Below are positions 1-10,528 of a stretch of 64,000 nucleotides of DNA, one piece after another. The notes below the pieces were generated by a model. It worked only from the letters and a program-made list of their open reading frames with translations. It was not told the origin of the DNA and did no database searches. A program made the translations under genes and the position numbers. Source of the DNA: Dechloromonas agitata is5 (GTDB lineage: Bacteria; Pseudomonadota; Gammaproteobacteria; Burkholderiales; Rhodocyclaceae); NCBI RefSeq assembly GCF_000519045.1, contig NZ_KI912532.1:1054001-1118000 (forward strand), read 5' to 3'. The first letter of the stretch is position 1; the number at the start of each line of letters is the position of its first letter.

Positions 1-11
1 TTTTCCGTACG

Positions 12-929
12 TCATGTTGCCGGTGTCAGCCAGTCGTCATGTCGTTCATCCTCGCCGCGCACGGCCGCGAAATAGGCCTGTTGCAAGCGGCGGGTGATCG
101 GGCCGGGCTGGCCGTTGCCGATGCGCCGGGCGTCCACTTCCACCACTGGCGTGATTTCCGCCGCCGTGCCGGTGAAGAAGACTTCGTCGGCGCAATAGAC
201 CTCGTCGCGCGTCAGCCGCTTGGCGCGCACGCTCAGGCCGGCCTCGCGGGCCAGCGTGGAGGCGGTGCGGCGGGTGATGCCGTCGAGCGCCGAGGTTGTT
301 TCTGGCTCCAGCAGCTCACCGTCGCGCACGATAAAGAGATTTTCGCTAGAGCCTTCCGCCACGTAGCCCTCGGTGTCGAGCAGGATTGCTTCGTCGTAGC
401 CGTCGCGCCGTGCCTCGCGCACCGAAAGGATGGAATTGGCGTAGGCCGAGATGGCCTTGGCCCGGCACATCTGAACGTTCGGGTGATGGCGGGCGTAGGA
501 CGACACGCGGACGCGGATGCCGGTCTGTAGCGCTGCGCCGCCGAGGTAGGTGCCCCAAGGCCAGGCGGCGACCATCACATGCGTCTTGGCGCCGGCCGGG
601 TCGACACCCAGTTTCTCGTCGCCAAGAAAAACCAGCGGCCGTACGTAGGCGCTGTTCAGCCCATTGCGCGCCACGACTTCGCGGCAGGCCTCGGTCAGCG
701 TGCTCCGATCGAACGGCATATCGATGGCTAGGATGCGCGCCGAATCCTCTAACCGACGCAGATGCTCGGGCAGGCGAAAGAGCGCCGGGCCAGCCGCCGT
801 CTCGTAGGCGCGGATGCCCTCGAAGCAGCCGTAGCCGTAATGCAGCGTGTGGGTGAGCACGGAAACCTTGGCCTCGGACGCCGGCAGCCATTGCCCGTCC
901 AGCCAGATGAGACTGTTGCGGTCTTGCAT
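12..929 (-). CDS. ilvE: Branched-chain amino acid aminotransferase
   Basis: This is a PLP-dependent fold-type IV transaminase that transfers amino groups between leucine, isoleucine or valine and 2-oxoglutarate in the cytosol. At 305 residues it has the usual family length. The likely Schiff-base lysine is K158 in CRAKAISAYANS. The downstream EGSSENLF and FFTGTAAEITPV segments match the PLP-phosphate and substrate-binding regions of IlvE. The start is supported by a GAGGAGA ribosome binding site 8 to 10 bases upstream. It lies downstream of, and on the same strand as, a LysR-type gene. D-amino acid transaminase and 4-amino-4-deoxychorismate lyase share the fold, but the C-terminal GTAAEITPV motif favours IlvE. 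Confidence 0.93.
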   Translation of the reverse strand: MQDRNSLIWLDGQWLPASEAKVSVLTHTLHYGYGCFEGIRAYETAAGPALFRLPEHLRRLEDSARILAIDMPFDRSTLTEACREVVARNGLNSAYVRPLVFLGDEKLGVDPAGAKTHVMVAAWPWGTYLGGAALQTGIRVRVSSYARHHPNVQMCRAKAISAYANSILSVREARRDGYDEAILLDTEGYVAEGSSENLFIVRDGELLEPETTSALDGITRRTASTLAREAGLSVRAKRLTRDEVYCADEVFFTGTAAEITPVVEVDARRIGNGQPGPITRRLQQAYFAAVRGEDERHDDWLTPAT

Positions 930-1079
930 GGGGTTCTCCTCGAAAAATGGCGATGCGCTGCATGGGCAGCGAACGAAGCCGCGAGGGGTGAGCGGCGGGT
1001 GCGTCGGACGGCCGATGCCGGGTAGGTGGGCCGGGTAACGCCAAGGCGCGGTGAGGAGAGAATGCCGCGCCCAATGAAT

Positions 1080-1100
1080 GCGCTCAAACGAATTGAGCGC
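1080..1100. promoter_or_regulatory. Perfect inverted repeat between lysR-type gene and ilvE
   Basis: Eight-base arms GCGCTCAA and TTGAGCGC flank a 5-base spacer. The repeat contains a T-N11-A spacing, the generic LysR-type binding pattern. No T-run follows on either strand, so an intrinsic terminator is unlikely. The rest of the 930-1150 gap shows only the ilvE ribosome binding site. Regulation of ilvE by the neighbouring LysR protein is an inference. Confidence 0.35.
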
Positions 1101-1150
1101 GATTCAGATGAACTAAATTAATGTGAGCGGTCCGGTGAAGGGCTGGGCAG

Positions 1151-2032
1151 CTAACTCGGTTTTTGCCCGTTTTGCCGTGTGCACCGTAGCAGCCAGCGGA
1201 TGAAGTCCATGATCGCCGGCTTTTCCTGCACGGCCGGCGGCGCGACGATGTAGAAGCTGCGATCCGGGCAATCTTCGGCGAAGGGACGAACCAGCCGGCC
1301 CTCGTCGAGGTAAGGCTGGGCCAGCGTCGCCGCCATCAGCGCCACGCCGTGCCCCGCGACGGCGGCTTCGAGCATCAGCAAGGCATCCTCGTAAGTCGGC
1401 CCGCTCGCTGGTTCCGGTCGACGCAGCCCAGCGGCGGCAAACCAGCGCGACCACGAGAGCAAGGGATGGCGCAGCAAACGCACGCCGTCGAGATCGGTCG
1501 GCGTCTGCAAGTTCGCCGCCAGCGTCGGCGAACAGACCGGGAAGACGCGCTCCTCAAAGAGCTTCCAGGCCAGCAGCCCCGGCCATTCCTCCTCGCCGTA
1601 ACGCAGGCCGATGTCGGCTTCGCCGTTGAGCAGCGGCCGGAGACCGGTCGCTGTGCCAAGGGTGAATTCGAGATCGGGATGGCCCTGCTGGTATTCAGCC
1701 ACCTGCGCCACCAGCCACTTGCTGCCCAAGGCCGGCGCGGCCGAAATGCGCAGCCGCTCGCGCCTCGGCGCACGCAGCACCGCGCTCGCCTCATCCAGCC
1801 GCAACAGCGCCTCGCGCACTACCGCCAGATAACGCCGCCCCGCCGCCGTCAGCACCACCGCCCGATGCCGCCGCTCGAACAGCGGCTGGCCGAGGTGTTC
1901 CTCCAGTTGCTTGATGCGATGACTGATCGCCGACGGCGTCAGATGCAAGGCCTCCGCCGCCGCCAGAAAGCTGCCGAGACGAGCAGCGGCTTCGAAGGCG
2001 GGCAAGGTGTGAAGGGGCGGGAGGTCGTTCAA
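1151..2032 (-). CDS. LysR-type transcriptional regulator, GcvA-like
   Basis: This 293-residue protein has an N-terminal winged helix-turn-helix (about residues 5 to 65, with FLAAAEALHLTPSAISHRIKQLEEHLG) and a periplasmic-binding-like effector domain (about 90 to 290). The sequence layout resembles the GcvA/AmpR subgroup. It reads toward ilvE and ends 221 bases before it. Its target and effector cannot be read from the sequence. Control of ilvE is possible because of proximity and the intervening palindrome, but it is unproven. Confidence 0.88.
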   Translation of the reverse strand: MNDLPPLHTLPAFEAAARLGSFLAAAEALHLTPSAISHRIKQLEEHLGQPLFERRHRAVVLTAAGRRYLAVVREALLRLDEASAVLRAPRRERLRISAAPALGSKWLVAQVAEYQQGHPDLEFTLGTATGLRPLLNGEADIGLRYGEEEWPGLLAWKLFEERVFPVCSPTLAANLQTPTDLDGVRLLRHPLLSWSRWFAAAGLRRPEPASGPTYEDALLMLEAAVAGHGVALMAATLAQPYLDEGRLVRPFAEDCPDRSFYIVAPPAVQEKPAIMDFIRWLLRCTRQNGQKPS

Positions 2033-2077
2033 TTTTGTCTTATTTGCTCAGTTATCAGCCGTTGAGTGCACGTATGA

Positions 2078-2308
2078 TTATTTCGGCGAAGACAAATACG
2101 CTAAGAAAGCAGAAATACCAGCGACTGCGGCTCCGATCCAGGCAGCAACAGCAGACCATTTGGCAGAACTAGCGATGCATTTGTTACGTCGAACCTCTAA
2201 CAAATGCATAGCTACCCATTTGCGTTGAGAGGAGTCTTGCTCAGTAACGAAATCGAAAAGCTCTTGATCGCTGAGTTTGGCTAAGCGTTCGTAATCGTCG
2301 CGATTCAT
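2078..2308 (-). CDS. Small hypothetical protein with C-terminal membrane helix
   Basis: This predicted protein has 76 residues. The first 45 are charged and helix-prone (MNRDDYERLAKLSDQELFDF). Residues about 50 to 72 form one hydrophobic helix, followed by a short SSPK tail, which suggests a tail-anchored or bitopic inner-membrane protein. I do not recognise a family. The stretch is clearly more AT-rich than its neighbours, with codons such as AAA and ATA that are rare around it, so it may be recently acquired or poorly constrained. It sits between a LysR gene and a HerA-like ATPase with no obvious functional link. Confidence 0.5.
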   Translation of the reverse strand: MNRDDYERLAKLSDQELFDFVTEQDSSQRKWVAMHLLEVRRNKCIASSAKWSAVAAWIGAAVAGISAFLAYLSSPK

Positions 2309-2337
2309 CTCAGCACGATCCCTTTGACGTGTGTCTG

Positions 2338-3951
2338 TTAGCGCCGGCCTCCCAAAATCGACCCCAGCACGCCGCGCAAAATCTGCTTGCCGAGTTCCCG
2401 GCCAACCGTCCCAGCCACGCCACGCGCGGCGCTCTTGGCGGCGCTTTCGAGTACCCCTTCGCGTTTGCCGCCGCGCGGCCCGGTACTACCCATCAGGATG
2501 TCGCCGAAGCCGCCGAGGATACCGCCGCCGCTGCTTTCAGGCTGGGGGGCGGGGGCGCTTTGCCGTTGCGGGGCTTGCTCGTAGCGTGGCTGCGGTTGGC
2601 CGGCATGGTTGCCCCAGGCGTTGGGGTCGCCGGCCGGAGCCGGGATCGCGCCGGGGGCGGCCGGGGGATTGGCCGCTGGTTTGCCCTTGAGCAGTTCGTA
2701 GGCGGATTCGCGGTCGATGGCCTGGCCGTAGGCGGCGAGCAGCGGGCTGGCCTGGATGATGGCCTGGCGTTCTTCTGTCGTCAGCGGGCCGAGGCGCGAG
2801 GCGGGCGGGAAGATGAAGGCACGTTCGACGATGTTCGGCCGGCCCTTTTCATCGAGGAAGGAAACCAGCGCTTCGCCGACGCCGAGTTCGGTGATCGCGG
2901 CCGCGGCGTCGAACTTGGGGTTGGCGCGCATGGTTTCGGCGGCGGCCTGGACGGCCTTCTGGTCGCGCGGGGTGAAGGCGCGCAGGGCGTGCTGGACGCG
3001 GTTGCCGAGCTGGCCGAGGATCTTTTCCGGGACGTCGAGCGGGTTCTGCGTGACGAAATAGACGCCGACGCCCTTGGAGCGGATCAGTCGGACGACCTGT
3101 TCGACCTTGTCGACCAGCGCTTGGGGAGCATCGCTGAACAGCAGGTGGGCTTCGTCGAAGAAGAAGACCAGTTTCGGCTTGTCGAGATCGCCGGCTTCCG
3201 GCAGTTGCTCGAATAGTTCGGAGAGCAGCCAGAGCAGGAAGGTGGAGTAGAGCGCCGGGGCGTGGATCAGTTTCTCGGCGGCCAGCACGTTGATGACGCC
3301 GCGCCCGTTGGCGTCGATCTGCATCAGATCGGCGATGTTGAGCATCGGTTCGCCGAAGAAGAAGTCGCCGCCCTGCTCTTCCAGGGTCAGCAAGCCGCGC
3401 TGGATGGCGCCGATGGAGGCGGACGCGATGTTGCCGTATTCGGTGGTGAATTCCTTGGCGTTGTCGCCGACGTTCTGGACCATGGCGCGCAGGTCCTTCA
3501 GGTCGAGCAGCAGCAGGCCCTGGTCGTCGGCGATCTTGAAGACCAGTTGCAGCACGCCGGCCTGGGTGTCGTTCAGGTTGAGCAGGCGGGCGAGCAGCAG
3601 CGGGCCCATGTCGGAAATGGTGGCGCGCACCGGTATGCCGCCTTCGCCGAAGACATCCCAGAAGGCGACGGAGTTGGCGTAGGGCTGGAAGCCTTCGAGG
3701 CCGAGGTCGGCAATGCGCTTCAACAGCTTTTCCGACGGATTGCCGGCGGCGCCCATGCCCGAGAGGTCGCCCTTCACGTCGGCCATGAAGACCGGTACCC
3801 CGGCGTAGGACAGGCGCTCGGCCATCGATTGCAGGGTCACTGTCTTGCCCGTGCCCGTCGCGCCGGTGATCAGGCCGTGGCGGTTGGCCATCTGCGGCAG
3901 CAGGGCGGGATAACCGTCTTCGGATTTGGCGAGGTACAGGGGGTCGGACAT
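2338..3951 (-). CDS. HerA-like ATPase, DUF853/YjgR family
   Basis: This predicted P-loop ATPase of the HerA/FtsK-like helicase superfamily has 537 residues. Walker A is GATGTGKT at residues 30 to 37 and Walker B is FFFDEAH at about 263 to 269. A Pro/Gln-rich linker near residues 430 to 470 leads to a glycine-rich tail that resembles a membrane-associating amphipathic end. I chose the start at MSDPLYLAK because GAGGAG lies 9 bases upstream; the in-frame ATG 30 bases earlier lacks such a site. The family is widespread in Proteobacteria but its physiological role is not settled. Confidence 0.88.
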   Translation of the reverse strand: MSDPLYLAKSEDGYPALLPQMANRHGLITGATGTGKTVTLQSMAERLSYAGVPVFMADVKGDLSGMGAAGNPSEKLLKRIADLGLEGFQPYANSVAFWDVFGEGGIPVRATISDMGPLLLARLLNLNDTQAGVLQLVFKIADDQGLLLLDLKDLRAMVQNVGDNAKEFTTEYGNIASASIGAIQRGLLTLEEQGGDFFFGEPMLNIADLMQIDANGRGVINVLAAEKLIHAPALYSTFLLWLLSELFEQLPEAGDLDKPKLVFFFDEAHLLFSDAPQALVDKVEQVVRLIRSKGVGVYFVTQNPLDVPEKILGQLGNRVQHALRAFTPRDQKAVQAAAETMRANPKFDAAAAITELGVGEALVSFLDEKGRPNIVERAFIFPPASRLGPLTTEERQAIIQASPLLAAYGQAIDRESAYELLKGKPAANPPAAPGAIPAPAGDPNAWGNHAGQPQPRYEQAPQRQSAPAPQPESSGGGILGGFGDILMGSTGPRGGKREGVLESAAKSAARGVAGTVGRELGKQILRGVLGSILGGRR

Positions 3952-4098
3952 GGCGGCAGGCTCCTCGAGAAAGTTATCCAATCATTCTAGCGCCGTGCGC
4001 TTCGGGCTTTGTGAAATAGCGTCAGTTCGCCGAACTGACGAGAAGCATTCCGGCGGGTAAAATCTCGCCTTCTTCGTTATTTGCAGTGGGAAAACATC

Positions 4099-4824
4099 AT
4101 GGCTGGTCATTCCAAATGGGCCAATATTCAGCACCGTAAGGGTCGCCAGGACGAAAAGCGTGGTGCGGCCTTCTCCAAGCTCGCCAAGGAAATCACCGTG
4201 GCTGCCAAGATGGGTGGCGGCGATGTGAGCTTCAACCCGCGCCTGCGCGTCGCGGTGGACAAGGCCAAGGCCGTCAACATGCCCAAGGACAAGATCGACA
4301 CCGCGATCAAGAAGGGTACCGGCGAACTGGAAGGCGTCGATTATGTCGAAATCCGTTATGAGGGCTACGGTATCGGCGGCGCGGCGATCATGGTGGACTG
4401 CCTGACCGACAACAAGACCCGTACCGTGGCCGAAGTGCGCCATGCCTTCTCCAAGCACGGCGGCAACATGGGGACCGACGGCTGCGTGGCTTTCCAGTTC
4501 AAGCACTGCGGCCAGATGATCTTCGCCCCGGGCACTGACGAAGCCGCGCTGATGGATGCCGCCATTGAGGCCGGCGCCGAGGACGTGAATACCAACGACG
4601 ACGGCTCGATCGAAGTGATCACTGCGCCGACCGAGTTCATCGCCGTCAAGGATGCGCTGGAAGCGGCCGGCTTCAAGCCGGAATTCGCCGAGGTGACGAT
4701 GAAGCCGGAAGGCGAGAACGTCTTTGCCGGCGACGACGCGGTCAAGATGCAGAAGCTGCTCGATGCGCTGGAAAGCCTGGACGACGTTCAGGAAATCTAC
4801 ACGACGGCTGTCATCGAAGACTGA
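4099..4824 (+). CDS. yebC: YebC/PmpR-type transcriptional regulator or translation factor
   Basis: This cytosolic protein has 241 residues, the standard YebC length, and begins with the hallmark [18 protein letters not shown]. Family members bind DNA as regulators, and some act in translation at proline-rich stretches. The start is the ATG at MAGHSKW; a longer reading from an upstream TTG is not needed. In many bacteria yebC lies next to ruvC. Here ruvC is about 2 kb downstream on the same strand, separated by three genes, which fits a modified version of that conserved neighbourhood. Confidence 0.95.
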   Translation: MAGHSKWANIQHRKGRQDEKRGAAFSKLAKEITVAAKMGGGDVSFNPRLRVAVDKAKAVNMPKDKIDTAIKKGTGELEGVDYVEIRYEGYGIGGAAIMVDCLTDNKTRTVAEVRHAFSKHGGNMGTDGCVAFQFKHCGQMIFAPGTDEAALMDAAIEAGAEDVNTNDDGSIEVITAPTEFIAVKDALEAAGFKPEFAEVTMKPEGENVFAGDDAVKMQKLLDALESLDDVQEIYTTAVIED

Positions 4825-4899
4825 TTTTCGACGATGTTCCCGGTTTTATGGCCGGGAACGCGCTGTTTTAACCGCTGTTCGCTCCATCAAGGAATCATC

Positions 4900-5373
4900 G
4901 TGAAACGCCTACTCCTTTCCGCCCTGCTTCTTGCCGGCCTGAGCCTTTCCGCCTTCGCCGCGCAACATGCCTGTCCGGACCTGGCTGTCGCCAAGCAGGT
5001 CAACGCCTGCCCGACCGAGGAGGAGTTGAAGCATACCTACAGCGGTTTCTGCAGCGACGACAAGAAGGTCTATGGCGGGGAAACCGACAACTGCATGCGT
5101 TACGCTGATTACCGGGCAATGAAGAACAACGCCCTGTGGGAGTCGGCCGACGGCGCCTTCGATGGTTATGTGTCCTGTGATCTGCCCAAGGCCAAGCTGC
5201 AGGCCATGAAGGCGACCGGCATGAAGGTCGAGAAGCAGGGAACGATCACCAAGCTGGTCTGCAGCTATCCGAACGGCATTCGCTTTACCCTGCGCACCAA
5301 GGGCGCCTGCAAGGTCGATGACGACAAGGCCTGCGCCGCCAATGCCGCTGCCTGCCGGGCCACTTGCGATTGA
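4900..5373 (+). CDS. Secreted cysteine-rich hypothetical protein
   Basis: The start is GTG, preceded by CAAGGA, and begins VKRLLLSALLLAGLSLSAFAA, a typical Sec signal peptide cleaved near residue 21. The mature protein of about 136 residues carries ten cysteines spread along its length, an even number consistent with several disulfides in the periplasm. I do not recognise a family. It starts 75 bases after yebC, and the next gene starts 16 bases after its stop, so it may be part of the same transcript. Function unknown. Confidence 0.7.
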   Translation: MKRLLLSALLLAGLSLSAFAAQHACPDLAVAKQVNACPTEEELKHTYSGFCSDDKKVYGGETDNCMRYADYRAMKNNALWESADGAFDGYVSCDLPKAKLQAMKATGMKVEKQGTITKLVCSYPNGIRFTLRTKGACKVDDDKACAANAAACRATCD

Positions 5374-5389
5374 GCCGCCGGGCGGCTGA

Positions 5390-5896
5390 ATGATCCAGCC
5401 GGCCATCATCGACATCGAAGCCTCGGGTTTCGGGCGCGGCAGCTATCCGATCGAGATCGGCTACTACCTGCCGGATGGCCGGGCCTATTGCACGCTGATT
5501 CAACCCGCACCCGGTTGGGTGCATTGGGATGTCGCTGCCGAATCGGTGCACGGCATCCGTCGCGATCTCCTGCTCGCCAGGGGGCGGCCGGCGGTCGAGG
5601 TCTGTCGTGACCTGAATCGGCAGCTGGACGGCCAGTTCATCTATTGCGACGCCTGGGCCTATGACTACACTTGGCTCAATTGCCTGTTCGAGGCCGCCGA
5701 CATGGTCCCGGCCTTTCACCTGAAGGATCTCCGCGAACTGCTGGGCGAATGCGAACAGACGCTGTGGCATGCGACCCGGGCGGCGGTCGAGGTGCGTCTG
5801 CAGTTGCGCCGCCACCGCGCCAGCGGTGACGCCCGGACGCTGTTCGAAACGCTGATCGAAGCCCGCAAGCGCTGCGCTGCGGATTGGGCAAGCTAG
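5390..5896 (+). CDS. DnaQ-fold DEDDh 3'-5' exonuclease-like protein
   Basis: This 168-residue protein has the motifs of the RNase T/DnaQ exonuclease superfamily. ExoI is DIEASG (D8, E10), ExoII is the aspartate in CDAWAYDYTWL, and ExoIII has the DEDDh spacing H-x4-D in HRASGD near the C-terminus. All four metal-binding acids and the histidine appear present, so catalysis is plausible. The substrate (DNA or RNA) cannot be told. It lies 3 bases before the DMT transporter gene. Confidence 0.75.
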   Translation: MIQPAIIDIEASGFGRGSYPIEIGYYLPDGRAYCTLIQPAPGWVHWDVAAESVHGIRRDLLLARGRPAVEVCRDLNRQLDGQFIYCDAWAYDYTWLNCLFEAADMVPAFHLKDLRELLGECEQTLWHATRAAVEVRLQLRRHRASGDARTLFETLIEARKRCAADWAS

Positions 5897-5899
5897 GCG

Positions 5900-6754
5900 A
5901 TGCAGCGCGTCTATCCCCTGCTCTTCGTCTTCCTGTGGAGCACCGGTTTCATTGGTGCCAAGTATGGTCTGCCCTACGCCGAGCCGCTTTCTTTCCTGTT
6001 CGTCCGCTATCTGGCGGTGATCGCGCTGATGACGGCGATCGCCCTGCTCACCCGCGCACCGTGGCCGAAGGCGCCGATGCAGTGGGTGCATATCGGTGTT
6101 TCCGGCCTGCTCGTCCATGCCGTCTATCTCGGCGGCGTGTTCATCGCCATCAAGCAGGGGTTGCCGGCCGGGGTCACGGCGCTGGTCGTCGGCATGCAGC
6201 CCCTGCTCACCGCGCTCGGCGCAGGCTGGTTGCTCGGCGAGCGGGTCGTTGGCCGTCAGTGGCTGGGCCTGGCGCTCGGATTTGTCGGCGTCGCGCTCGT
6301 CGTTTCCGGCAAGTTGGGCGGGGTGGCGGCCGGGCCCATGCTCGTGCCGGCCTTCTGCGCCCTGCTCGGCATCACCTGCGGCACGCTGTACCAGAAGCGC
6401 TTCTGCGCCCGCTTCGATCTGCGCACCGGTTCGGTTATCCAGTTCGTGCCGACCGCGCTGGCGACGCTGCCCGTCATCCTGTTGTTTGAGGGATTCCATG
6501 TCGTGTGGACCGGCGATTTCATCTTCGCGCTGACTTGGCTGGTACTCATCCTGTCGATCGGCGCGATCAGTCTGCTCAACCTGCTCATTCGCAGCGGCAG
6601 CGCGGTCAACGTGGCCAGCCTGTTCTACCTGACGCCGCTGTCGACGGCGCTGATCGCCTACGCCCTGTTCGACGAAACGCTGAGCTGGCTGGCCATGCTG
6701 GGCATGGGGCTGGCGGTGAGTGGCGTCTATCTGGTGGGGAGGCCGGCGAAATGA
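5900..6754 (+). CDS. EamA/DMT-family inner-membrane transporter
   Basis: This 284-residue protein is very hydrophobic and has about ten transmembrane helices arranged as two EamA repeats (about residues 3 to 135 and 150 to 280), the RhaT/YdcZ-like drug/metabolite transporter layout. Substrate unknown; relatives export amino acids or metabolites. Its last four bases overlap the ruvC start (ATGA), so the two are probably translationally coupled. Confidence 0.85.
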   Translation: MQRVYPLLFVFLWSTGFIGAKYGLPYAEPLSFLFVRYLAVIALMTAIALLTRAPWPKAPMQWVHIGVSGLLVHAVYLGGVFIAIKQGLPAGVTALVVGMQPLLTALGAGWLLGERVVGRQWLGLALGFVGVALVVSGKLGGVAAGPMLVPAFCALLGITCGTLYQKRFCARFDLRTGSVIQFVPTALATLPVILLFEGFHVVWTGDFIFALTWLVLILSIGAISLLNLLIRSGSAVNVASLFYLTPLSTALIAYALFDETLSWLAMLGMGLAVSGVYLVGRPAK

Positions 6755-7284
6755 GCGGGCAACGGATTCTCGGTATCGACCCCGGCTTGCGGGTGACTGG
6801 TTTTGGCGTGATCGAGCAGCATGGCAGCCAATTGGTCTACGTCGCCAGCGGCTGTATCAAGTCGAACGACAAGCAATCGCTGCCGGAGCGTATCGCCACA
6901 CTGTTCGCCGGGATCAGCGAGGTGATCGCCACCTACCGGCCGGATCAGGCGGCGGTGGAAAAGGTCTTTGTCAACGTCAATCCGCAATCCACCCTGCTGC
7001 TCGGCCAGGCGCGCGGGGCGGCGATCAGTGCGCTGGTGCATGGCGGGCTGCCGGTGGCGGAATATACGGCGCTGCAGGTCAAGCAGGCGGTGGTCGGCCA
7101 CGGCAAGGCGGCCAAGGAGCAGGTGCAGCACATGGTGGTCAGGCTGCTGTCACTGGCCGGCGCACCGGCAGCCGATGCGGCCGATGCCCTGGCCTGTGCC
7201 ATTGCTCACGCCCACGGTGGGCAGGGCCTGGGGGCCTTGGCGACGGCCGGCTATCGCGTTCGCGGCGGCCGCCTGATAGGATGA
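6751..7284 (+). CDS. ruvC: Holliday junction resolvase RuvC
   Basis: This 177-residue endonuclease cuts Holliday junctions after RuvAB branch migration. Its catalytic carboxylates can be seen: D10 in GIDPG, E70 in AAVEK, and D142 and D145 in ADAADALA, matching the spacing in E. coli RuvC. The start at ATG 6751 gives [12 protein letters not shown], the correct N-terminus; a longer in-frame reading is a shadow of the upstream gene. An SOS-type box follows its stop, so ruvC itself probably lies outside the strongest LexA control. Confidence 0.96.
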   Translation: MSGQRILGIDPGLRVTGFGVIEQHGSQLVYVASGCIKSNDKQSLPERIATLFAGISEVIATYRPDQAAVEKVFVNVNPQSTLLLGQARGAAISALVHGGLPVAEYTALQVKQAVVGHGKAAKEQVQHMVVRLLSLAGAPAADAADALACAIAHAHGGQGLGALATAGYRVRGGRLIG

Positions 7285-7285
7285 T

Positions 7286-7305
7286 GACTGTTTGAACATA
7301 CAGTA
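7286..7305. promoter_or_regulatory. LexA-type SOS box upstream of ruvA
   Basis: The 20-mer gactgtttgaacatacagta fits the LexA consensus TACTGT-N8-ACAGTA with one mismatch and contains the core CTGT-N8-ACAG. It lies in the 33-base ruvC-ruvA gap, 12 bases before the ruvA start, where ruvAB SOS boxes occur in other Proteobacteria. LexA repression of ruvA-perM-ruvB is inferred from this match. Confidence 0.8.
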
Positions 7306-7317
7306 TTGCGATAGCCC

Positions 7318-7896
7318 ATGATCGGACGCCTGACCGGTATCCTCGCCGAAAAAAATCCCCCGCAGATCGTGCTCGATGTGAACGGCGTCGGCTACGAGCT
7401 CGACGTGCCGATGAGCACCTTCTACAACCTGCCGGCGGCAGGGGAGAAAACGAAGCTGCTGACGCATTTCGCGGTACGCGAGGATGGCCATTTCCTCTAC
7501 GGCTTCCTCACCGAAGCCGAGCGTTTCGCCTTCCGTCAGCTATTGAAGGTGTCGGGCATCGGGGCGCGCACGGCCTTGTCGGTGCTCTCCGGCATGTCGG
7601 TCAATGACCTGTCGGCGGCCGTGGCGCAGCAGGAGCTGGGGCGCCTGATCAAGATTCCCGGCATTGGCAAGAAGACGGCCGAACGCCTGCTGCTCGAACT
7701 GAAGGGCAAGCTGGCCGACGCCACCGGCGTGTCGCTGCATGCGGCGGTCGATGACGCCCGGCAGGACATCGCCAACGCCCTGATCGCCCTCGGTTACAAC
7801 GAGAAGGAAGCGGCGGCGGCGATGAAGCAATTGCCGGCCGATATTGGCACGTCGGATGGCATCCGGCAGGCCCTCAAGCTGCTGTCCAAGGTCTGA
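7318..7896 (+). CDS. ruvA: Holliday junction DNA-binding subunit RuvA
   Basis: RuvA tetramers bind the four-way junction and load RuvB hexamers. The 192-residue protein starts [12 protein letters not shown] (OB-fold, residues 1 to about 62). It has two helix-hairpin-helix motifs, [15 protein letters not shown] and [16 protein letters not shown], and a C-terminal three-helix domain III (about 145 to 192) for contacting RuvB. It overlaps the next gene by one base. An SOS box sits just upstream. Confidence 0.96.
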   Translation: MIGRLTGILAEKNPPQIVLDVNGVGYELDVPMSTFYNLPAAGEKTKLLTHFAVREDGHFLYGFLTEAERFAFRQLLKVSGIGARTALSVLSGMSVNDLSAAVAQQELGRLIKIPGIGKKTAERLLLELKGKLADATGVSLHAAVDDARQDIANALIALGYNEKEAAAAMKQLPADIGTSDGIRQALKLLSKV

Positions 7897-8947
7897 TGAT
7901 CCAGGAACACGATCCCAAGCGACTGGCGCAGATCGCGCTGGTGGTGCTGCTCATCATCGGCTGCATCACCGTGCTGCTGCCCTTCGTCGGCGCCGTGCTG
8001 TTCGCCTTCGTGGTCTGGATCTGCACCTGGCCTTTCTATGCCGAGAAGCTGCTGCCCCGGCTCGGTGGCCGCGACACGCTGGGCGCTTCGCTGATGACGC
8101 TGGCCCTGGTGCTGGTCATGCTGTTGCCCACCCTGTTCCTGGCCGGTTCGCTGGCCAATGGGGCAGACAAGTTGATCGATTTCATCAAGCCCTACATCGA
8201 CCAGGGGCTGCCTGCCAGTCCGCCGGACTGGCTGAGCGCCCTACCTTTCGTCGGCAGCGAGATCGACAGCAACTGGCACCGCCTGGCTGGTGACCGTACT
8301 GAGCTGAATGCCGCGATCAAGCAACTGATTGCCCCGGCCCGCCAACTGGCCTTGGCGCTCGGCGGCATTGCCGCCAACGGCTTGCTGCAGCTGGCCCTGG
8401 TCCTGTTCGTCACCTTCTTCCTGTACCGCGACGGCGCGGCGATCAGCAATGCGCTCTATATCGGCGCTCGCAAGCTGGGCGGCGAACTGGGCGAGAACAT
8501 GCTCGATAAGGCGCGCGGTACGGTGGTCGGCGTCATGCTCGGCATTGTCGGCACGGCGGCGGCCCAGGGCACGGTGGCGATGCTCGGCTTCCTGATCGCC
8601 GATGTACCGGCTGCCGTGCTGCTCGGTTTCGCCACGTTCTTCCTGTCGATGATTCCGGTCGGTCCGCCATTGATCTGGGGTGGTGCCGCGGCCTGGCTGT
8701 ACGGCGAAGGGCAGACCGGCTGGGCCATTTTCCTGGTCCTCTACGGTGTCTTCGTCATCAGCAGCATCGACAACTTCGTCAAACCCATCCTGATCGCCCG
8801 CGGTGCCGGGCTCTCCATCCTGCTCATCGCCCTCGGCGTCTTGGGCGGCGTTCTGGTTTTCGGTTTCATCGGCATCTTCCTCGGGCCGGTCCTGCTCGCC
8901 CTGGGCCACATGCTGCTGAACCGCTGGCTGCGCGAGGAACCATCCGC

Positions 8948-8951
<4 letters not shown>
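7896..8951 (+). CDS. AI-2E/PerM-family membrane transporter
   Basis: This 351-residue polytopic inner-membrane protein has the AI-2E transporter (UPF0118, YdiK/PerM-like) layout: hydrophobic hairpins at both ends around a central amphipathic section (about residues 75 to 150). The C-terminal block [20 protein letters not shown] is a family signature. It is placed between ruvA and ruvB with 1- and 4-base overlaps, so it is co-expressed with them. The family exports signals or metabolites or acts as ion antiporters; its substrate here is unknown, and a role in DNA repair is not implied by sequence. Confidence 0.85.
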
Positions 8952-10006
<1,055 letters not shown>

Positions 10007-10105
10007 CCGTCCGGCGGATGCCCGTTTCGGCCTTTGCCCGCGCAGCAATGCTCGTTGAAACAGACCGTTACAAATGAATGTTGCGGCGCAAGGTAAAATC
10101 GCAAG

Positions 10106-10528
10106 ATGAAATTTGCGCCCAACGCCAATGCCTTCACCATTCCGGTACGCGTCTATTACGAAGACACCGATGCCGGCGGCGTCGTCTACTACGCCAACTA
10201 CCTGAAATTCTTCGAGCGTTGCCGTACCGAGTGGATGCGTTCGGCGGGCCATGACCAGCGCCAGCTGGCGCTCGATGCCGGTATCGGCTTCGTCGCCCGC
10301 AAGGCCAATTGCGACTACCTCCGCCCGGCCCATCTCGACGATCAACTGACCGTCGGTCTCGAAGTCGAAAAGCTGACCCGCGTCCGTGTCGTTTTTCGCC
10401 AGCATGTGCGGCGCGGCGACGAAGAACTGGTCACCGGCACGGTCGAGATCGCCTGCGTGGACATGGCGAGCATGAAGCCTGCCCCGATTCCCGATTTTCT
10501 CTATGCCAAGCTGGAAACGCTGAAATGA
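10106..10528 (+). CDS. ybgC: Acyl-CoA thioesterase YbgC
   Basis: This 140-residue hot-dog-fold thioesterase hydrolyses acyl-CoA or acyl-ACP thioesters and is the customary first gene of tol-pal operons. The signature YYEDTDAGGVVYYANYLKFFE (residues 18 to 38) contains the catalytic Asp in the D20-T21-D22 stretch. It overlaps tolQ by ATGA. The 99-base region upstream contains TAAAAT as a possible -10, but no convincing -35. Confidence 0.92.
   Translation: MKFAPNANAFTIPVRVYYEDTDAGGVVYYANYLKFFERCRTEWMRSAGHDQRQLALDAGIGFVARKANCDYLRPAHLDDQLTVGLEVEKLTRVRVVFRQHVRRGDEELVTGTVEIACVDMASMKPAPIPDFLYAKLETLK

Noticed and set aside
39..530. Long open frames antisense to ilvE, yjgR, ruvB, tolA and other genes
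   Set aside because: In this GC-rich sequence they are shadows of recognised genes on the other strand, with no family motifs and low-complexity translations.
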